Assembly: GCF_028640845.1 (NCBI RefSeq)
Contig: NC_080540.1
Coordinates: 162,447,438-162,511,437, forward strand
Length of the DNA: 64,000 nucleotides
Direction: 5' to 3'
DNA from: Ahaetulla prasina
Taxonomy: Eukaryota > Chordata > Lepidosauria > Squamata > Colubridae
The notes below the pieces were generated by a model. The model made no database searches. It saw only the letters and a list, made by a program, of their open reading frames with translations, and had not been told where the DNA came from. Below, piece after piece: positions 46,672 to 58,629 of the stretch. The stretch's first letter is position 1; every line of letters begins with the position of its first letter. A program made the translations under genes and the position numbers.

Positions 46672-47420
46672 TTTTTTTAATTTATTTATTTTTGTCACAC
46701 AGAATATATAAGCATAAGCATGAAATAATTATACAATATATAAGCATATATATGAGTATGAGCAGTGGTCGGATTCAGCCAGTTTGCACCACTTCGGGAG
46801 AACTGGTTGTTAACTTTCTGAGCAGTTTGGTGAACTGGTTGTTGGAAGAAATCATTAGGGCAGAGAACCGGTTGTTAAATTATTTGAATCCCACCACTGA
46901 GTATGAGTATGTAATAACTATATTAATTGGCTATAATGAAGGAAAACAATAGGACAGGAACGGTAGGCAGGTTTGTGCTCTTATGTACGCCCCTTATAGA
47001 CCGCTTAGGAATGGGGTGAGGTCAATAGTAGACAGTTTTTGGTTAAAGCTTTGGGGATTTTGAGAAGAGACCACAGAGTCCTGTAGTGTATTCCAAGCAT
47101 TAACAACTCTGTTACTGAAGTCATATTTTCTGCAATCAAGATTGGAGCGGTTAACATTAAGTTTAAATCTATTGTTTGCTCTTGTATTGTTGTGAATGAA
47201 GCTGAAATAGTCTTCAACAGGAAGGACATTGCAATAGGTGATTCTATGAGTTAAACACAGGTCCTGTCGGAGGCAGCGGAGTTCTAAGTTTTCTAAACCC
47301 AAGATTTTAAGTCTGGTGGCATAAGGTATTTTGTTGTATTCGGAGGAGTGGAGAACTCTTCTTGTAAAATATTTCTGGACACGTTCAATTGTATTGATGT
47401 TGTTTTTCTAGAGGATGAGA
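46672..47420 (-). mobile_element. L2/CR1-type LINE 3' end, minus orientation, interrupted
   Basis: The minus-strand frame 47302-46994 reads GLENLELRCLRQDLCLTHRI, then LDCRKYDFSNRVVNAWNTLQ, then STIDLTPFLSGL and a stop. This is the C-terminal end of a LINE ORF2 after the RT domain. About 100 codons are open, so it is fairly young. The 3' UTR continues to a reversed tail 'tttatttatttttgtcacac' at 46680-46700, with an hAT element inserted at 46763-46899. The copy at 58862-59325 is a relative. Confidence 0.82.
46763..46899 (-). mobile_element. hAT-like MITE, family C, nested in LINE 3' UTR
   Basis: A 137-bp element with ends CAGTGGTCGGATTCAGCCAG and GAATCCCACCACTG, and exact 8-bp TSD, agtatgag, at 46755-46762 and 46900-46907. 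Inverted relative of 19947-20076. Confidence 0.93.
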
Positions 47421-47519
47421 AAAAGAATGCTATGCCCAAAAGTAGAGAAATCTGAATTGTGTATGTAGGAGGAATTGCTGTTTATATTAGTAATTTTAGC
47501 ATGTTAGTAAGTTTACCAA

Positions 47520-47750
47520 ATCAGTAAATTTGGTCTAATGGTTAAGGTACCAGGCTAGAAAGGGGGAGGCCATGATTTCTAGTCCCCTCTTAGCCATGAA
47601 AGCCAGCTGGTTGACTTTGAACCAGTCACTTTCTCTCAGCCCAACCCACCTCACAGAGTGGTTGTTGTGGGGAAAATAGGAGTATTAGTTAATTAACTTG
47701 GAATTAATTGTAAAAAAAAAAATAATGGCAGGATATAAATAAATAAATCC
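47520..47750 (+). mobile_element. tRNA-derived SINE with LINE-like tail
   Basis: Head 'atttggtctaatggttaagg', B-box-like 'gatttctagtcccctc', core 'gactttgaaccagtcacttt' and 'ctcagcccaacccacctcac', tail 'ggcaggatataaataaataa'. The tail resembles an L2/CR1 3' end. Confidence 0.75.
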
Positions 47751-49140
47751 ACACTTTGGATATATGGATTTGGACTGTAAAGAGCATTTACCTACCAATA
47801 TTGCAGGCACCTAACACAAGTATGAATCCTTAAATATGTATAATTATTCACTTTCCACCTAGCAGTGAAAATATAGGCAAAGCTGCAAAAGCAGGCCCAG
47901 TTAATGTTGGAAATATCAACATTCGCTATAAGGAAGGTTTTATTACTTGCACAAGACTAACATATTTCCCTGTTACAGCAGGAGTCAGCACGTCTCGGAT
48001 GGTGGCTAATCTCAAAAAAGGCTAGGCAGAGTCTGACCCACTCAATACTTGGATGAGAGACACCAGGATACCCAAAGTTATAAATGAATTTGGAAGTTTT
48101 AAAAAATCTTTCAATAAGGGAAATATAACTTTCTTGGATTCAAAACCAGGATGTATGTATGTCCATGTATGATAAAATTCAAGAGATGCATTACCTTTTT
48201 GATGCTTAAAATAATTTTGTATCTTAAAAGTAAATCTGTCACAGATTTTAATTCAGTTCAGAAACCATTTCTAGATTACAATTTTATGCAGAGGTTTGGC
48301 CAATATCCAACATGTAGATTGCTCTTAATGCAGTGTATTAATATTCAGTCCTGTGAGATTTCTTAAATCAGACCAGACCAGACTTTTAGCAAAATTTATA
48401 AACATTTACAGTCTTAGTTTATAATCTTAATTTATTATTTATACTGTGCTGACTGTTTCTGATGTTTATATTCTGTTTAGAGCCTAATCGCATTTTCTGT
48501 TTTTAAAATAATATACTATACTTATTTAGTCAAATAATTATTGGAAAACTTTTAACGTCTGTGATACTCGTAAATTCCATTTATTCACTTGTGTATTTTA
48601 AAATCTTATATCCCCCTCCTTTTTAATCATTTATTCCTTCTTTAAAATAGCTAAACCTTACATCAAACTACATTGAAAAGACACGAGAGATACCTGAACA
48701 ATTCAGCAACAAGTTTGAAGGAAGACATCTTTGCTTGCTATGGCTCTATTTTAAATCACTGAGAATTGCTTCCGAGTTGATGTGTTTGGGTGGGCGGGGG
48801 AGTCAAAAAAGAAGAAGAGGTTTGTTTTAATTTCCATAATTGTTGTTATTAACAATTTCAGATTTGCCTAAAAGGGATCCATGGTGCGTCTCAAGCTGGA
48901 GCCAACAGAACTCCCAAAGGCTAATACCTAACCTGACGATCCTTTATATGTCTACTGTATTTATAAATCCAAAGAACTTTCGTACAGTACCAGCATTCCA
49001 AATAAGTGACTATTACAAGCTAAGAAAAGATCCCTTACTTGGAAGTAACTCTCAGCAAGCTATTACTGAATAAACATATGTATCTTTGAACATGGAAAAG
49101 AAGAAAACTGTTCAGACTGTGAGGGGGTCATTACAGCAAC
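47751..49140. other. No gene seen
   Basis: AT-rich single-copy-looking DNA, no exon or repeat recognised. Confidence 0.38.
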
Positions 49141-50350
49141 ATTAAACTTGGGGGGCGGGAATTAAACACATCACGTTGGAGAATATATGTATTGCTTTGA
49201 TGGTAAGTCGTCGTTTATTCATTTTATCGTCCTAGATCAACAATAAGCGTTCCTGCGTATGGAGTGGGGGAGGGGCGGGTGCTGAATCACACAATGACCA
49301 TGCGTGCATTATACACACCCCCACACGATGAATAAAGTCATATTTTTCTGTATGAAAGGGCAGCTTATAAATGCAGGCACGGTTTAATTTTAATAGTATA
49401 CAACAGGTATTCCATCACATTAATAGTCCCCTGATTATTAAGAAATCCATATCCATGCACGCAGAGGGCGCCTATGCACATACATGTATGCGTGTGTATG
49501 TGTGGGGGGAATATGAAATAATGCTTGCCCAAGCCCAGGTATCTAAAATATTGCGTTCTGGCCGTTGAGAGGGAGGGGCGCGGATTATAACGGGGAAAGA
49601 TCGCAGCGCCAGTTTGCCTACAAGTCAGGGGGGTAAAGCGAGTCGCGGGAGACGGTGGGGTGGGGGTGAAGGATCGCATGAAGGAGGCAGTGTCACTGCT
49701 CAGGACTTCCAAGGTTAATAAGCTTTAGTGGTGGTGTGTGTGAATATTTCAAAAAATTTTTTTTTAAAAAATAACCCATCAGTCTAATAAAGAAAGTGGC
49801 CGCGCCATCCTTTTTCTTCCCCGTCTGTGCCGGATAAATATGATTTAATTGACTTACCGAGGAGACCTCTCTGCAGTCTCTGGCGGGATGGGGTGGCCGG
49901 AGTTCGTCTCAAAGTCCAGGAAAGCCCTTCTCCCCGGAGAGAGGAAAAAAGTGGCAGCGTGGCACAGATTTTGGAAAGGACCGTGGGAGTAATGCCGGCG
50001 GTCGGTCAGTCGGTCGGTTCTACGCCTCGAGTCTTCTGCTCCAGAAATCCTTTTCCTCCCAACCAGGAATCGGGCCTACCATCCGTGTGGAGAAGCCTCG
50101 ATCCTTCGTCTCTTCACAGAAGGTGGTTTTCCCCACACATACTCTCCGGATGTTCGGATCCCGGGGGTATCCGAGTCTACTCCCCACCTCATATTGATTC
50201 AGGAGAGGGGAGGTTTACAAAAGCCCAGTCAAAGTTCCTGGGCAACGTCTAGAAGTCCTACCCTCCCAGGGGCAAATATGAATATCTGCATTCTGGCTAT
50301 AAAGCTCGCCACGTCCATTGCTTCTCTGTTTCGAATCGGTTTGGAGTAGA
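49141..50350. promoter_or_regulatory. CpG-rich single-copy patch (possible CpG island)
   Basis: Dense CpG at 49560-50170, for example 'ggggcgcggattataacggg', 'gcgagtcgcgggagacgg' and 'gccggcggtcggtcagtcgg'. A plus-strand frame of 141 codons at 49827-50252 crosses it. I do not recognise the translation, so I do not call a gene. This is the best place in the window to look for a first exon or an enhancer. Confidence 0.42.
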
Positions 50351-52151
50351 TTCCTAGATCCGGAGTCCATTTGATTTATTTTCTTTTTTTAAAAAAAAAT
50401 AGTCACAATGAAATAAAACACATTTACAGCAATAGAGACGTTTATTAGAGAAAGAAAATATTAGCTGTTTTGGAAAAATTGTAAGTGATTTTTAAATTTG
50501 ACATTTTGATCATAGTTGGGGATAAAAGATTTTGAAATGGCTCTGCTTAACTATTGATGTATTAAATAAGACTGTCCTGTCTTATTTAATACATGTATTA
50601 ATACATAATGCATATATTAATATAGGCTTTAGGAAGAATATATCTATACAGGAAAATACATCTTAGACTGAAATAGTGTTGTCCCCTAGTAAGTATGGTA
50701 ACAAGAAAAAATTAAAGAAATATATATATATATAAAATAAGATATTGGTTTGAACTCATTATCCCATTCACTGATTAAAATTTGCTTTTTGCAGTTTCCA
50801 TTGAACTAGATCTGTTGATCCATTAACTTTGGATGGACTTTCATTGTGGTCCTGTACACATATTATATTCAGTAATAGGGCCTATGCATTTCAGTGGGAA
50901 TTACACTCAATACGTGTATGTAGGATTAAATGCTAAATGCAGCTAAATGGCCAACTCAGGTTTGTGCAATTCTGAACACAATAATAATGTGCTTAAAAAA
51001 AAAGTAAACACAATCATATAGAAAAAATATGCCAAGCCTTATGCAAAGTCAGCATATAGAAATTACAATAAGGATATGGAGACATTAACTTTCTTAACCT
51101 TCCATTATCTTCCTGGTTAATTTATGAATTCTCTTCTGTTTCATAATATATCCTATCTTGGCAATTCAAAATTATTATGCTTCAATTGTTATTTTTTTGT
51201 GTAGACTAAAATGGGGTTTGGGGAAATTTGCATTTACAAAGCCACAAGCTTATGTTACAGATCTGTAATATTTACGTAGGTTCAGTGGCATGATGCTGAA
51301 TGGAACATGAAGACGAAACATCAGCAGTCTAAAAGCTATGTGCCAGAATACCAAAGATGAACAAAAAGGATCTCATAGCATTACAATGGTTAATAAGGAA
51401 GAAAATAGCAGAAACTAGAAAACTGAAACTTCATATTAAAAACTTATTTTCTCCATCAATATGGAGAAAACTGAGTGAAATTAGATAAGATATCATGATG
51501 AACTCAGAAAGGATTTTTTAAAAATAAAAATCTATCATGGAATGGCAAGATAAATACAAAACAAGGGATATGCACATACCGTTTTGGCTGTATTTGAGAT
51601 TCCTAAACTGACTAGCTTTCTTTTTTTGTATCAGGTCTGATACCTGCTTTTCTGCATTACATTTTAGTGGTGGACAAATAGAATGGGCTAGTCTGATGAC
51701 AATCAACCATCTGATTCTCAGTTATGCAGGCTTTGTTTAGTCTGTAGATACTGCTGGCTGAGAAATTTGTGCTGTTTTGATTTTGCATGGGAAAATGATG
51801 TTTTTAATAACATAGAGAGGACATTCTTGTGTAGTAAATTAAAAATGAAACCAATTAAATGGAAACATGCTCAAATGTAAGTGTATGATTTTATTCAAAT
51901 ACATGGAAATGTTCATGTATTCAAGGATATTACTTCTAGACTGAGCCTTAAGTCAGCAATAAAAGAATATATTTGATCTTTCTGCCATCAGAATAACATC
52001 CATTAGTTTGAGGAATAAAAGAATAGGAAGATTATACTGTATCATGTCACTATTAATGCTCTGAGAAGCTTTTGTTTTTTTCCCTGATATTTTGATAATA
52101 AACATTTTCTATTTTATTTATTTTATCCTGCCTTTGTTGTTGTTATAAATG
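50351..52151. other. AT-rich single-copy DNA with a hairpin, no gene seen
   Basis: No recognised transposon over 1.8 kb. Contains the perfect hairpin at 50557-50594. Confidence 0.4.
50557..50594. repeat. Perfect 16-bp-arm hairpin
   Basis: Arm 'atgtattaaataagac' (50557-50572), 6-nt loop tgtcct, and exact complement 50579-50594. Further AT-rich direct and inverted repeats of 'attaatacat' type follow to 50630. Confidence 0.8.
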
Positions 52152-52159
52152 ATTTAAGA

Positions 52160-52417
52160 CAGTGGTGGGTTTCAAAATTTTTTACTACCAGTTCTGTGGG
52201 TGTGGCATGGCTTGGTGGGTGTGGCTTGGTGGGCGTGGCAGGGGAAGGATACTGCAAAATCCCCATTTCCTCCCAATCAGCTGGGACTTGGGAGGCAGAG
52301 AATAGATGGGGGCGGGGCCAGTCAGAATTTTTACTACCATAAAATTCTACGAACTATTCAAAATTTCCGCTACCGGCTCTCCAGAACTGGTCAGAACCTG
52401 CTGAAACCCACCCTCTG
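52160..52417 (+). mobile_element. hAT-like element, family B
   Basis: A 258-bp element with ends CAGTGGTGGGTTTCAAAATT and GAAACCCACCCTCTG, and exact 8-bp TSD, atttaaga, at 52152-52159 and 52418-52425. Confidence 0.93.
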
Positions 52418-52442
52418 ATTTAAGACTGCAAACAGTTAATAC

Positions 52443-52500
52443 TTCTTCCTCTTCCTCTTCCTCTTCCTCCTCCTCCTCCTCCTCCTCCTCCTCCTCCTCT
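52443..52500 (+). repeat. (CTT)n/(CTC)n microsatellite
   Basis: cttcct units passing into a pure (cct)n run. Confidence 0.93.
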
Positions 52501-52539
52501 TTCCCCCACAACAACAACCCTGTGAGATGAATTTGGGCT

Positions 52540-52660
52540 GAAAGAAAATGAATGACTCAAAGTTACCCAACTGGCTTTCATGCCTAAAAGGAGATTAGAG
52601 CTCATGGACTCCTAGTTTCTAGCCTGATGCCTTAACCTCAACACCAAACTGGTTCCCAAG
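52540..52660 (-). mobile_element. tRNA-derived SINE fragment, minus orientation
   Basis: 'caaagttacccaactggctt', 'tagagctcatggactcctag' and 'gccttaacctcaacaccaaa' are the reversed core, B-box and head parts of the SINE family at 41357 and 47520. Confidence 0.6.
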
Positions 52661-55024
52661 TTGCCCTTTTTTTTTTTTTTGGAGAAAAACTTTTATTATT
52701 TGAAAAACCCTGGGGCATGGATATAAAGTATCATATGATTGGAAAAGGAGAGAGGTTGCTATCTTCAAAACAGCAGGTGAAAAAGAGGAAAAACTACAAA
52801 CCAGTCATTCTGCCACTGATTCTCAGCCCAGTTCCTACAGCAGATTATGAAGAGAGAAACCTGTAGGTGCCTTGAAAACAATGCAGTAATTGACAGAAAT
52901 CAGTACTGAGTTATCAAGCAGAAGTCTTGCCAGATGCATCCCATCTAGGCAGGCAGGAGGGACATGCTCCGGGTCATGTGGCCGGAACTAAGAGGAAACC
53001 CTTTTCACAAGGCATTCATCCTGGGGAAGATTATTGTTCCAGAGATCAGGTTGGCCCTATTCCTACAAGCCTTCCATAAAGCTATAAGGCCTTGCTTGTT
53101 CGGTGCTCCAGCCTGGGTGTGTGTATGTGTGTGTGTGACAAAGCACACTTCCTGGTTGTGCTGATCAATGTGTAATTTCTCTTGGATGCTGTGATAGGTG
53201 TGTGTGTGGGAGGGTGTATATGTATTTACTGTTTTTAATATTGTTAGATCCTCAGAGTCATGAATATGAGGTAGGAAGCCATATAAATCAAACAAATAAA
53301 TAGGATCTCATGTATTGATCAAGGAACTCCATCATACACACACACACACACTTTGGTTCCAGCCAGAGGTTCTACGAAGACATTAACAAACTAGTTAAAT
53401 AATCAGAGAGTGTTTATCAGAGGTTTCCCATCAAACTAGACTGAAGTGCCAAAAGGGATGACATTGGTCTTCTTTAAAAAATAAATATGCAGACAGTCAC
53501 AATGCAACATCTCCAAAGGATGGATTGTTTTTCATCAGAAATGATTTGCTAATTGAGAATTATATTGTAAAGAATATAAACGTGAGAGCAGCAAGCTTAT
53601 GTCCTTACAGGGTGCAGAAGGCTGGGAGTTACATTAAATTTCCAGTTCTCTTGGTAAAAAGATCAGAATGGAATTCACTAGTGCAAGGCAGCACAAAGTT
53701 GAAGCTGATGGCTGACTACATGAAAGAAGCTGAGAGCTGAGAAGATGAACGGTGGTGCAAATGAATGTTCGTCTTGCCACTTCCAAAGGTCTCTGATAGG
53801 CAGAGTTTAATGACATGTCGACTCGAAACTCATTGGCTGGCTGGCTACAGGCCATCAATATCATAAGGCAGATCATACGATTCAGCATTTCCTTGGTGTT
53901 CTCCATATATGGAACTGGAGATACAACATTTAATATGAACTGAAATGAACCCAGAAGCAGTTTAAAAAACAAAACAAAAAAAACGATATGGGATTTGCTA
54001 AGCACTTTGAAAGGCTATGAATTGTGCTGAAAACTCCTGATACAATTTAGCCGTTTACCAAGTTCACCAAGTTCAGTTCAGTTCAGTCTGATGGGTGACG
54101 AATTGACCAAAGCTTCAATGAACTGGCCACCTTCAAAGCTCTGCAGAGCCATAGAAATTATTTAGAAATTATGTTCATCCAGAACTCTGCGGAGAATACA
54201 TAAAATATAAATATTTTAAATAAGACCATAGCTTGAGCTATGTAAGAACAGTTTATTGTGAATTATTTATTGATGTAGCATTGCAAGGTAATGTTTATTA
54301 TGATATATTGTGGGCATATTTTAATGTAAAGACAAATGGCTAGTGGACTGATGATTCTCCTTTCCATTTTTCTCAAGGCACAGTTTTGGAGAAACGATAG
54401 GAAAATCTAAAAATATTCATTCCCAGATGAAGAGTAAAAGCTTGTTCTGGCCTATGAGAACAGGGATGATGGTAAAACTAGCATTGTTAATTACAAGACA
54501 AATATTGATCTTCTGACAAATTTAAGGCACTGCACCCTACTTAACAGAGAGAATATCAATAGCTAAATGGTTCCTCCAAATTCAGAGGGAACTTATCTTG
54601 AGTAATTGCTGAGGAACAACTGCATGTTGTTTGCTCACATTCCTTACTCGATTTTCATTAGTCACTTTGCAAACCAGGATGCTGGATTAGATTTGTTTGA
54701 ATTTAGCTGGGCTCTTGATGTTCTTAAAAATGGGCTACTGAATATCCAGCCATGGCTGTTTTAAATAATTCACAGTGAAGTTAACAATGTCCTGCAAATT
54801 TGCATAACACTCTTGAAATCATCTCCTTTTTTATTACTTGGTTATTCATCTATTCAGAGCAGGTGATTCAAGCTGTTTCAGAATTCAATCAACTTTTAGA
54901 ATGAATTATACTCTTCTAATACTGTACTGCTTATAGGCTCTGAAAGTCAGGTAGCTTTGAGGGCCAGGCTTTCTTTCATCATCTGAGATGGGTGCGCCTC
55001 TAAACCAAGAGAAAATTACCCATG
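52661..55024. other. Mostly single-copy DNA, no gene seen
   Basis: Short (GT)n at 53116-53138 and (CA)n at 53335-53351. Short frames only, none recognised. Confidence 0.38.
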
Positions 55025-55032
55025 CTCTATTC

Positions 55033-55394
55033 CAGTGATGGCTAAACTTTTTGCCATCACGTGCCAAAAGCGGGGGTCGCACGGGAGGGATCACACATGC
55101 GCATGCCCACACCTATTATTCAATGCCCCCCGCGCCCCGCCCCCTTGCATGAATGCGTGATCCCCCCGTGATCCCCTGCGCACATGCGCACGACCCCCCT
55201 GTGCCCCATTTTGGGCCCTCCCCAGGCTCCAGAGGCTTTCTTGGAGCCTGGGGAGGGCAAAAACGGCCTCCCCCACCCCCCTAGAGGCCGGAAACGGCCA
55301 TTTCCTGACTTCCGGTGGGACCGAAGGCTCGTTTTTTGCCCTCCCCAGGGAACAGCTCGCATGCCCGCAGATATGGCACCATAGGCCATCACAG
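55033..55394. mobile_element. hAT-like MITE with CAGTGATGGCTAAACTTTTT end
   Basis: A 362-bp GC-rich element with left end CAGTGATGGC, right end GGCCATCACAG, and TSD ctctattc/ctctgttc (7 of 8). An internal near-palindrome, 'gccctccccaggctccagag' against 'ttggagcctggggagggc', lies at 55217-55258. Its high CpG content comes from the element and is not a CpG island. Confidence 0.85.
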
Positions 55395-55402
55395 CTCTGT
55401 TC

Positions 55403-56010
55403 CCTTGAGGCAAGAGCATGTAAGCCATTATACATTGAGTTGCCTTTGAAGATAGCTTGAAAATTGCAGATTCACTAAAATATACAGAAGTTATCCAGCT
55501 GTTTCTTTGGGCCATCCATTGGGACCAAACTAGGCGTTCCCAATGCTAGAATGGCACCCTACAAGATCTCCAGGTAATCTCCCATCCGAGCACCTAAACA
55601 ACTGTCAGCAGGTCAGTGGTGGATGCTGCAAAAATGGCCTATTTGAGGGAATATCCAACATTATTCTAGGATTGTTGACATTTGCATGAGATTTGGGGCT
55701 TTCATCACAATGGATGAGCACTTTGCATTCTCAAATGTGCATCTTCTGAAAACACATTTCACCTTACTGCTTCATATATTAATTCATATATATGTATAAA
55801 TGAAGACTTTGGGATTTGTAAAGAAGCAATGGTACTCCATCTGGGGAAGATAAGGTAGTCCGGATAAGAAGCTCCAGAATGAATCTTAGCTCTAACTTTA
55901 TTGTAAGGTTACAATAACAGAATCTTGCAAGATTGAAAATATTTCTCCCTCCCCTCTTTTTACTCTCCAGGAAATTAAGAGGATCCCTTCCAAGAGACTT
56001 CCCTCACTGC
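55403..56010. other. No gene seen
   Basis: Nothing recognisable. Confidence 0.35.
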
Positions 56011-56051
56011 TTCTATGGCAGGGGTGTCAAACTCACAACCGGATGCATCAC

Positions 56052-56647
56052 TGTTATGTCCCCTCCCGACCACAACCCAAAAAGACACGCGAGCTGACTT
56101 TCCTTGCCAGCAATTTACTCCGACAACAGATAACAGTCCTGGCAACGAACCTGCGATTGCCTGCCAAGTTTTCCTCAGACCAGCGTAATTTGCAGTTCAG
56201 GAATAAACAGAAGTCAAAGTCTGAATCACAAAATAACACAGCCGAAGCTCCCAGAAGTCAGTCTTTGTCCGTCACGGAGCCCAAAGGCAGCTCTGCCCAC
56301 TTTTATATCCTGTGGGGTGTGGCTCCGTGACTCAGGACTCCCTGGGCCGGCCCCTCCTTTCCTTTTGCTGCGCACGCTTCACTCGGCATCACTGCCTTGT
56401 ATCTAACCACAATTGATTCTCCTCAGCTGGCTCTTGGAGCTCTGCCAGGGAGGAGGAGTCAGAGTCGGGGGAAAGAGGCCGTGTCAGTTCCTCCTCCTCC
56501 ACTGGCCTGCTTCTGGAATCTGGAGCAGAGCCAGAGAGGAAGATTCTGCAGAGGGAAGCCCTGTCGGCTCTTCCCTCTCACTCTCACTCTTGAATCACTC
56601 TCAGCCAGGAGGTCCGGCTCGGTGGGGGTGGTGCAGTAGACACAACA
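56052..56647 (-). mobile_element. Solo LTR (family 2, related to family 1), nested
   Basis: A 596-bp unit with ends TGTTATGTCC and GACACAACA, and exact 5-bp TSD, atcac, at 56047-56051 and 56648-56652. On the minus strand its start (TGTTGTGTC) and a Ser/Asp/Glu-rich patch (LLAESDS, about 56600) echo the family 1 LTRs, suggesting a related lineage read in the same orientation as 27694-28258. The frame is not intact here. Confidence 0.87.
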
Positions 56648-56710
56648 ATCACATGCTGGCCACCCCCACCCCCATTTTAGTGAAGGGGGGAAGGTGCGAT
56701 ATGTCATGTG

Positions 56711-56865
56711 CAGGGGTGGGTTCCACTTACCTTTACTACCAGTTCACAACGGGAGCGGGCATGCGCAGATTGTCAGTGATGACGTCAGGGCGGGTGGGCA
56801 GAGCCTCCCTCGCCATTACTACTGGTTTGCAAGAACCAGACCAAACTGGGAGCAACCCACCACTG
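56711..56865. mobile_element. hAT-like MITE nested in an older hAT
   Basis: A 155-bp element with ends CAGGGGTGGGTTCCACTTAC and GCAACCCACCACTG, and TSD gtcatgtg/gtcacgtg (7 of 8) at 56703-56710 and 56866-56873. Confidence 0.88.
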
Positions 56866-57003
56866 GTCACGTGACAACAGTATGATGATGCACGTTTGAC
56901 ACCCTGTTCTATGGGCTGATACTTCTTTTGCATGCCAGTTGTTTAGCTTGTGGTTCTTCCTCCTGCCTCCCAAGGTCATTCCCACATACCATTACAAGTA
57001 AAC

Positions 57004-57507
57004 CAGGGGTGAAGTCTAAAAATTTTCCCTACCGGTTCTGTGGGCATGGCTTAATTGGTGGGCGTGGCTTGGTGGTCAGGTGACCCAGTGGGCATAGCTT
57101 GGTGATCAGGTACTGAATGGGCATGGCCAATAATAATAAATAATAAAAATAAAGTATACAAAACTTGGGAGCGCACCAGTCTACCTTCTTTAAAAATAGA
57201 GGCACCGGTCTACTAATTGCCTTTTTTTGGGAACGTACAGGTCTACCTTCTTTAAAAATAGAGGCACCAGATTACTAGCCGCCTACAGTGCTGATCAGCT
57301 GTAGTGCGGCCCTTTTAAGTGCCGTGGCAGTCATTTAAGGCCATTCACAGCTATATCATCAACGAGAGCTTCAGGGACAGAGAAGAGGAACAGCGAGGCG
57401 TGGGCGGTGGGGGGGGCAGTGAGTTTTGCTACCGGTTCTCCAAACTACCCATCCCCATCGCTACCGGATTGTGCAATCCGGTCCAAACCAGGAGCATTTC
57501 ACCCCTG
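57004..57507 (+). mobile_element. hAT-like element, long form related to family B
   Basis: A 504-bp element with ends CAGGGGTGAAGTCTAAAAAT and GCATTTCACCCCTG, and exact 8-bp TSD, aagtaaac, at 56996-57003 and 57508-57515. It shares 'ccctaccggttctgtgggc' with family B but has a different interior, including a duplicated 'taccttctttaaaaatagag' segment (about 57182 and 57243). Confidence 0.92.
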
Positions 57508-57515
57508 AAGTAAAC

Positions 57516-57917
57516 CTTAGCACATGTCTTTCCATCAGGTCATATTAGTGAAGGAAGGGGATTGCCACTTTCCTCCTCCATGGTAAATTAGTGGCAGAGA
57601 GGGTCTTCTTCAGAATGAAGTGGGTGGGCATTGGCTTTTCTCAGAGGTGGCAGGGAGGGTACAGCTGACTTGTGGGGCCAAGTAACAGCCCTCATGGGAA
57701 TCAACAGGGAGAAGCAAGCCAATAGACGTTAATCTTAGACTCTAGATTAAACTCTCTCTCTCTCTCTCTCATGTCTCATGTTCTGACTCTTTTGCAAGTT
57801 ATTGGCAAAAGTAGATGTGAGATCATCTGAAACCTGTGGGGTGTTAAAAAGCACCAGAGACACACCAGCTGCCTTGGATTTTAGTTCCCACAATTCTCAA
57901 CTGTCTGGGAATTATGG
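57516..57917. other. No gene seen
   Basis: Short (CT)n at 57752-57770. Nothing else. Confidence 0.35.
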
Positions 57918-57925
57918 GATTTGAA

Positions 57926-58209
57926 CAGAGATGGGTTTCAGCAGGTTCTGACCTGGAGAACCGGTAGTGGAAATTTTTAGTAGTTCGGAGAACCGGTAGT
58001 AAAAATTCTGATGGCCCTGCCCCCATCTATTCTCTGCCTCCCAAGTCCCAGCTGATCAGGAGGAAATGGGGATTTTACACTAACCTTCCCCTGGAGAGGG
58101 GAGGAAATGGAGATTTTACAGTATCTTTCCCCTGCTGTGCCCACAAAGCCACGCCCACAAAGCCACACCCACAGAACCAGTAATAAAAAAAATTTAAAAC
58201 CCACCACTG
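57926..58209 (-). mobile_element. hAT-like element, family B
   Basis: A 284-bp copy with ends CAGAGATGGGTTTCAGCAGG and AAAACCCACCACTG, and exact 8-bp TSD, gatttgaa, at 57918-57925 and 58210-58217. Two internal units are present. Confidence 0.93.
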
Positions 58210-58217
58210 GATTTGAA

Positions 58218-58629
58218 ATGCGACATAGATTTTGAAAAATCTATTTGTTGTATTAGGTAGATAATGCCGTCTATGAAGTCATGGAATACTTCCCCCCCCC
58301 CCAAAATGTGGCATTATACAGAGCTGAACTTGATAATGTCATGAATCAGCTGCCATTTTAATATAATTTTTTCGTGCATTTTGAAACTAATTGTCACAGA
58401 AACTGGGAGCTGGGATAAGAATTAAATGTGGGTCATTTATTCCAAAGAAATGTTAGGGATCATTTCCACCACTGCTTCTAAAACACAAGTTACTTATTTC
58501 CCAAGTAAAATTAACGTCAAAATGTAAAGTCTTATAATTTCAGACTATTTCTGCTGAAATTCCTCCTATTGCAACAACCATGGGGACAAGTCCCCGCAGG
58601 TCAGCAACATTTTCAGAAATCATAATCAT
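58218..58629. other. No gene seen
   Basis: AT-rich with a C run at 58292-58301. Confidence 0.35.

Larger units (their letters stand above)
56019..56906. mobile_element. hAT-like element hosting two nested insertions
   Basis: Outer ends CAGGGGTGTCAAACTC and CGTTTGACACCCTG with exact 8-bp TSD, ttctatgg, at 56011-56018 and 56907-56914. Subtracting the solo LTR (56052-56647 plus TSD) and the small hAT (56711-56865 plus TSD) leaves a core of about 125 bp. Confidence 0.92.

Noticed and set aside
49827..50252. 141-codon frame in a CpG-rich patch as an exon
   Set aside because: No recognisable domain and no clear splice sites or start context. Kept only as a regulatory candidate.
55120..55390. CpG island
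   Set aside because: The GC-rich sequence is the interior of a hAT MITE with TSD, so it does not indicate a promoter.
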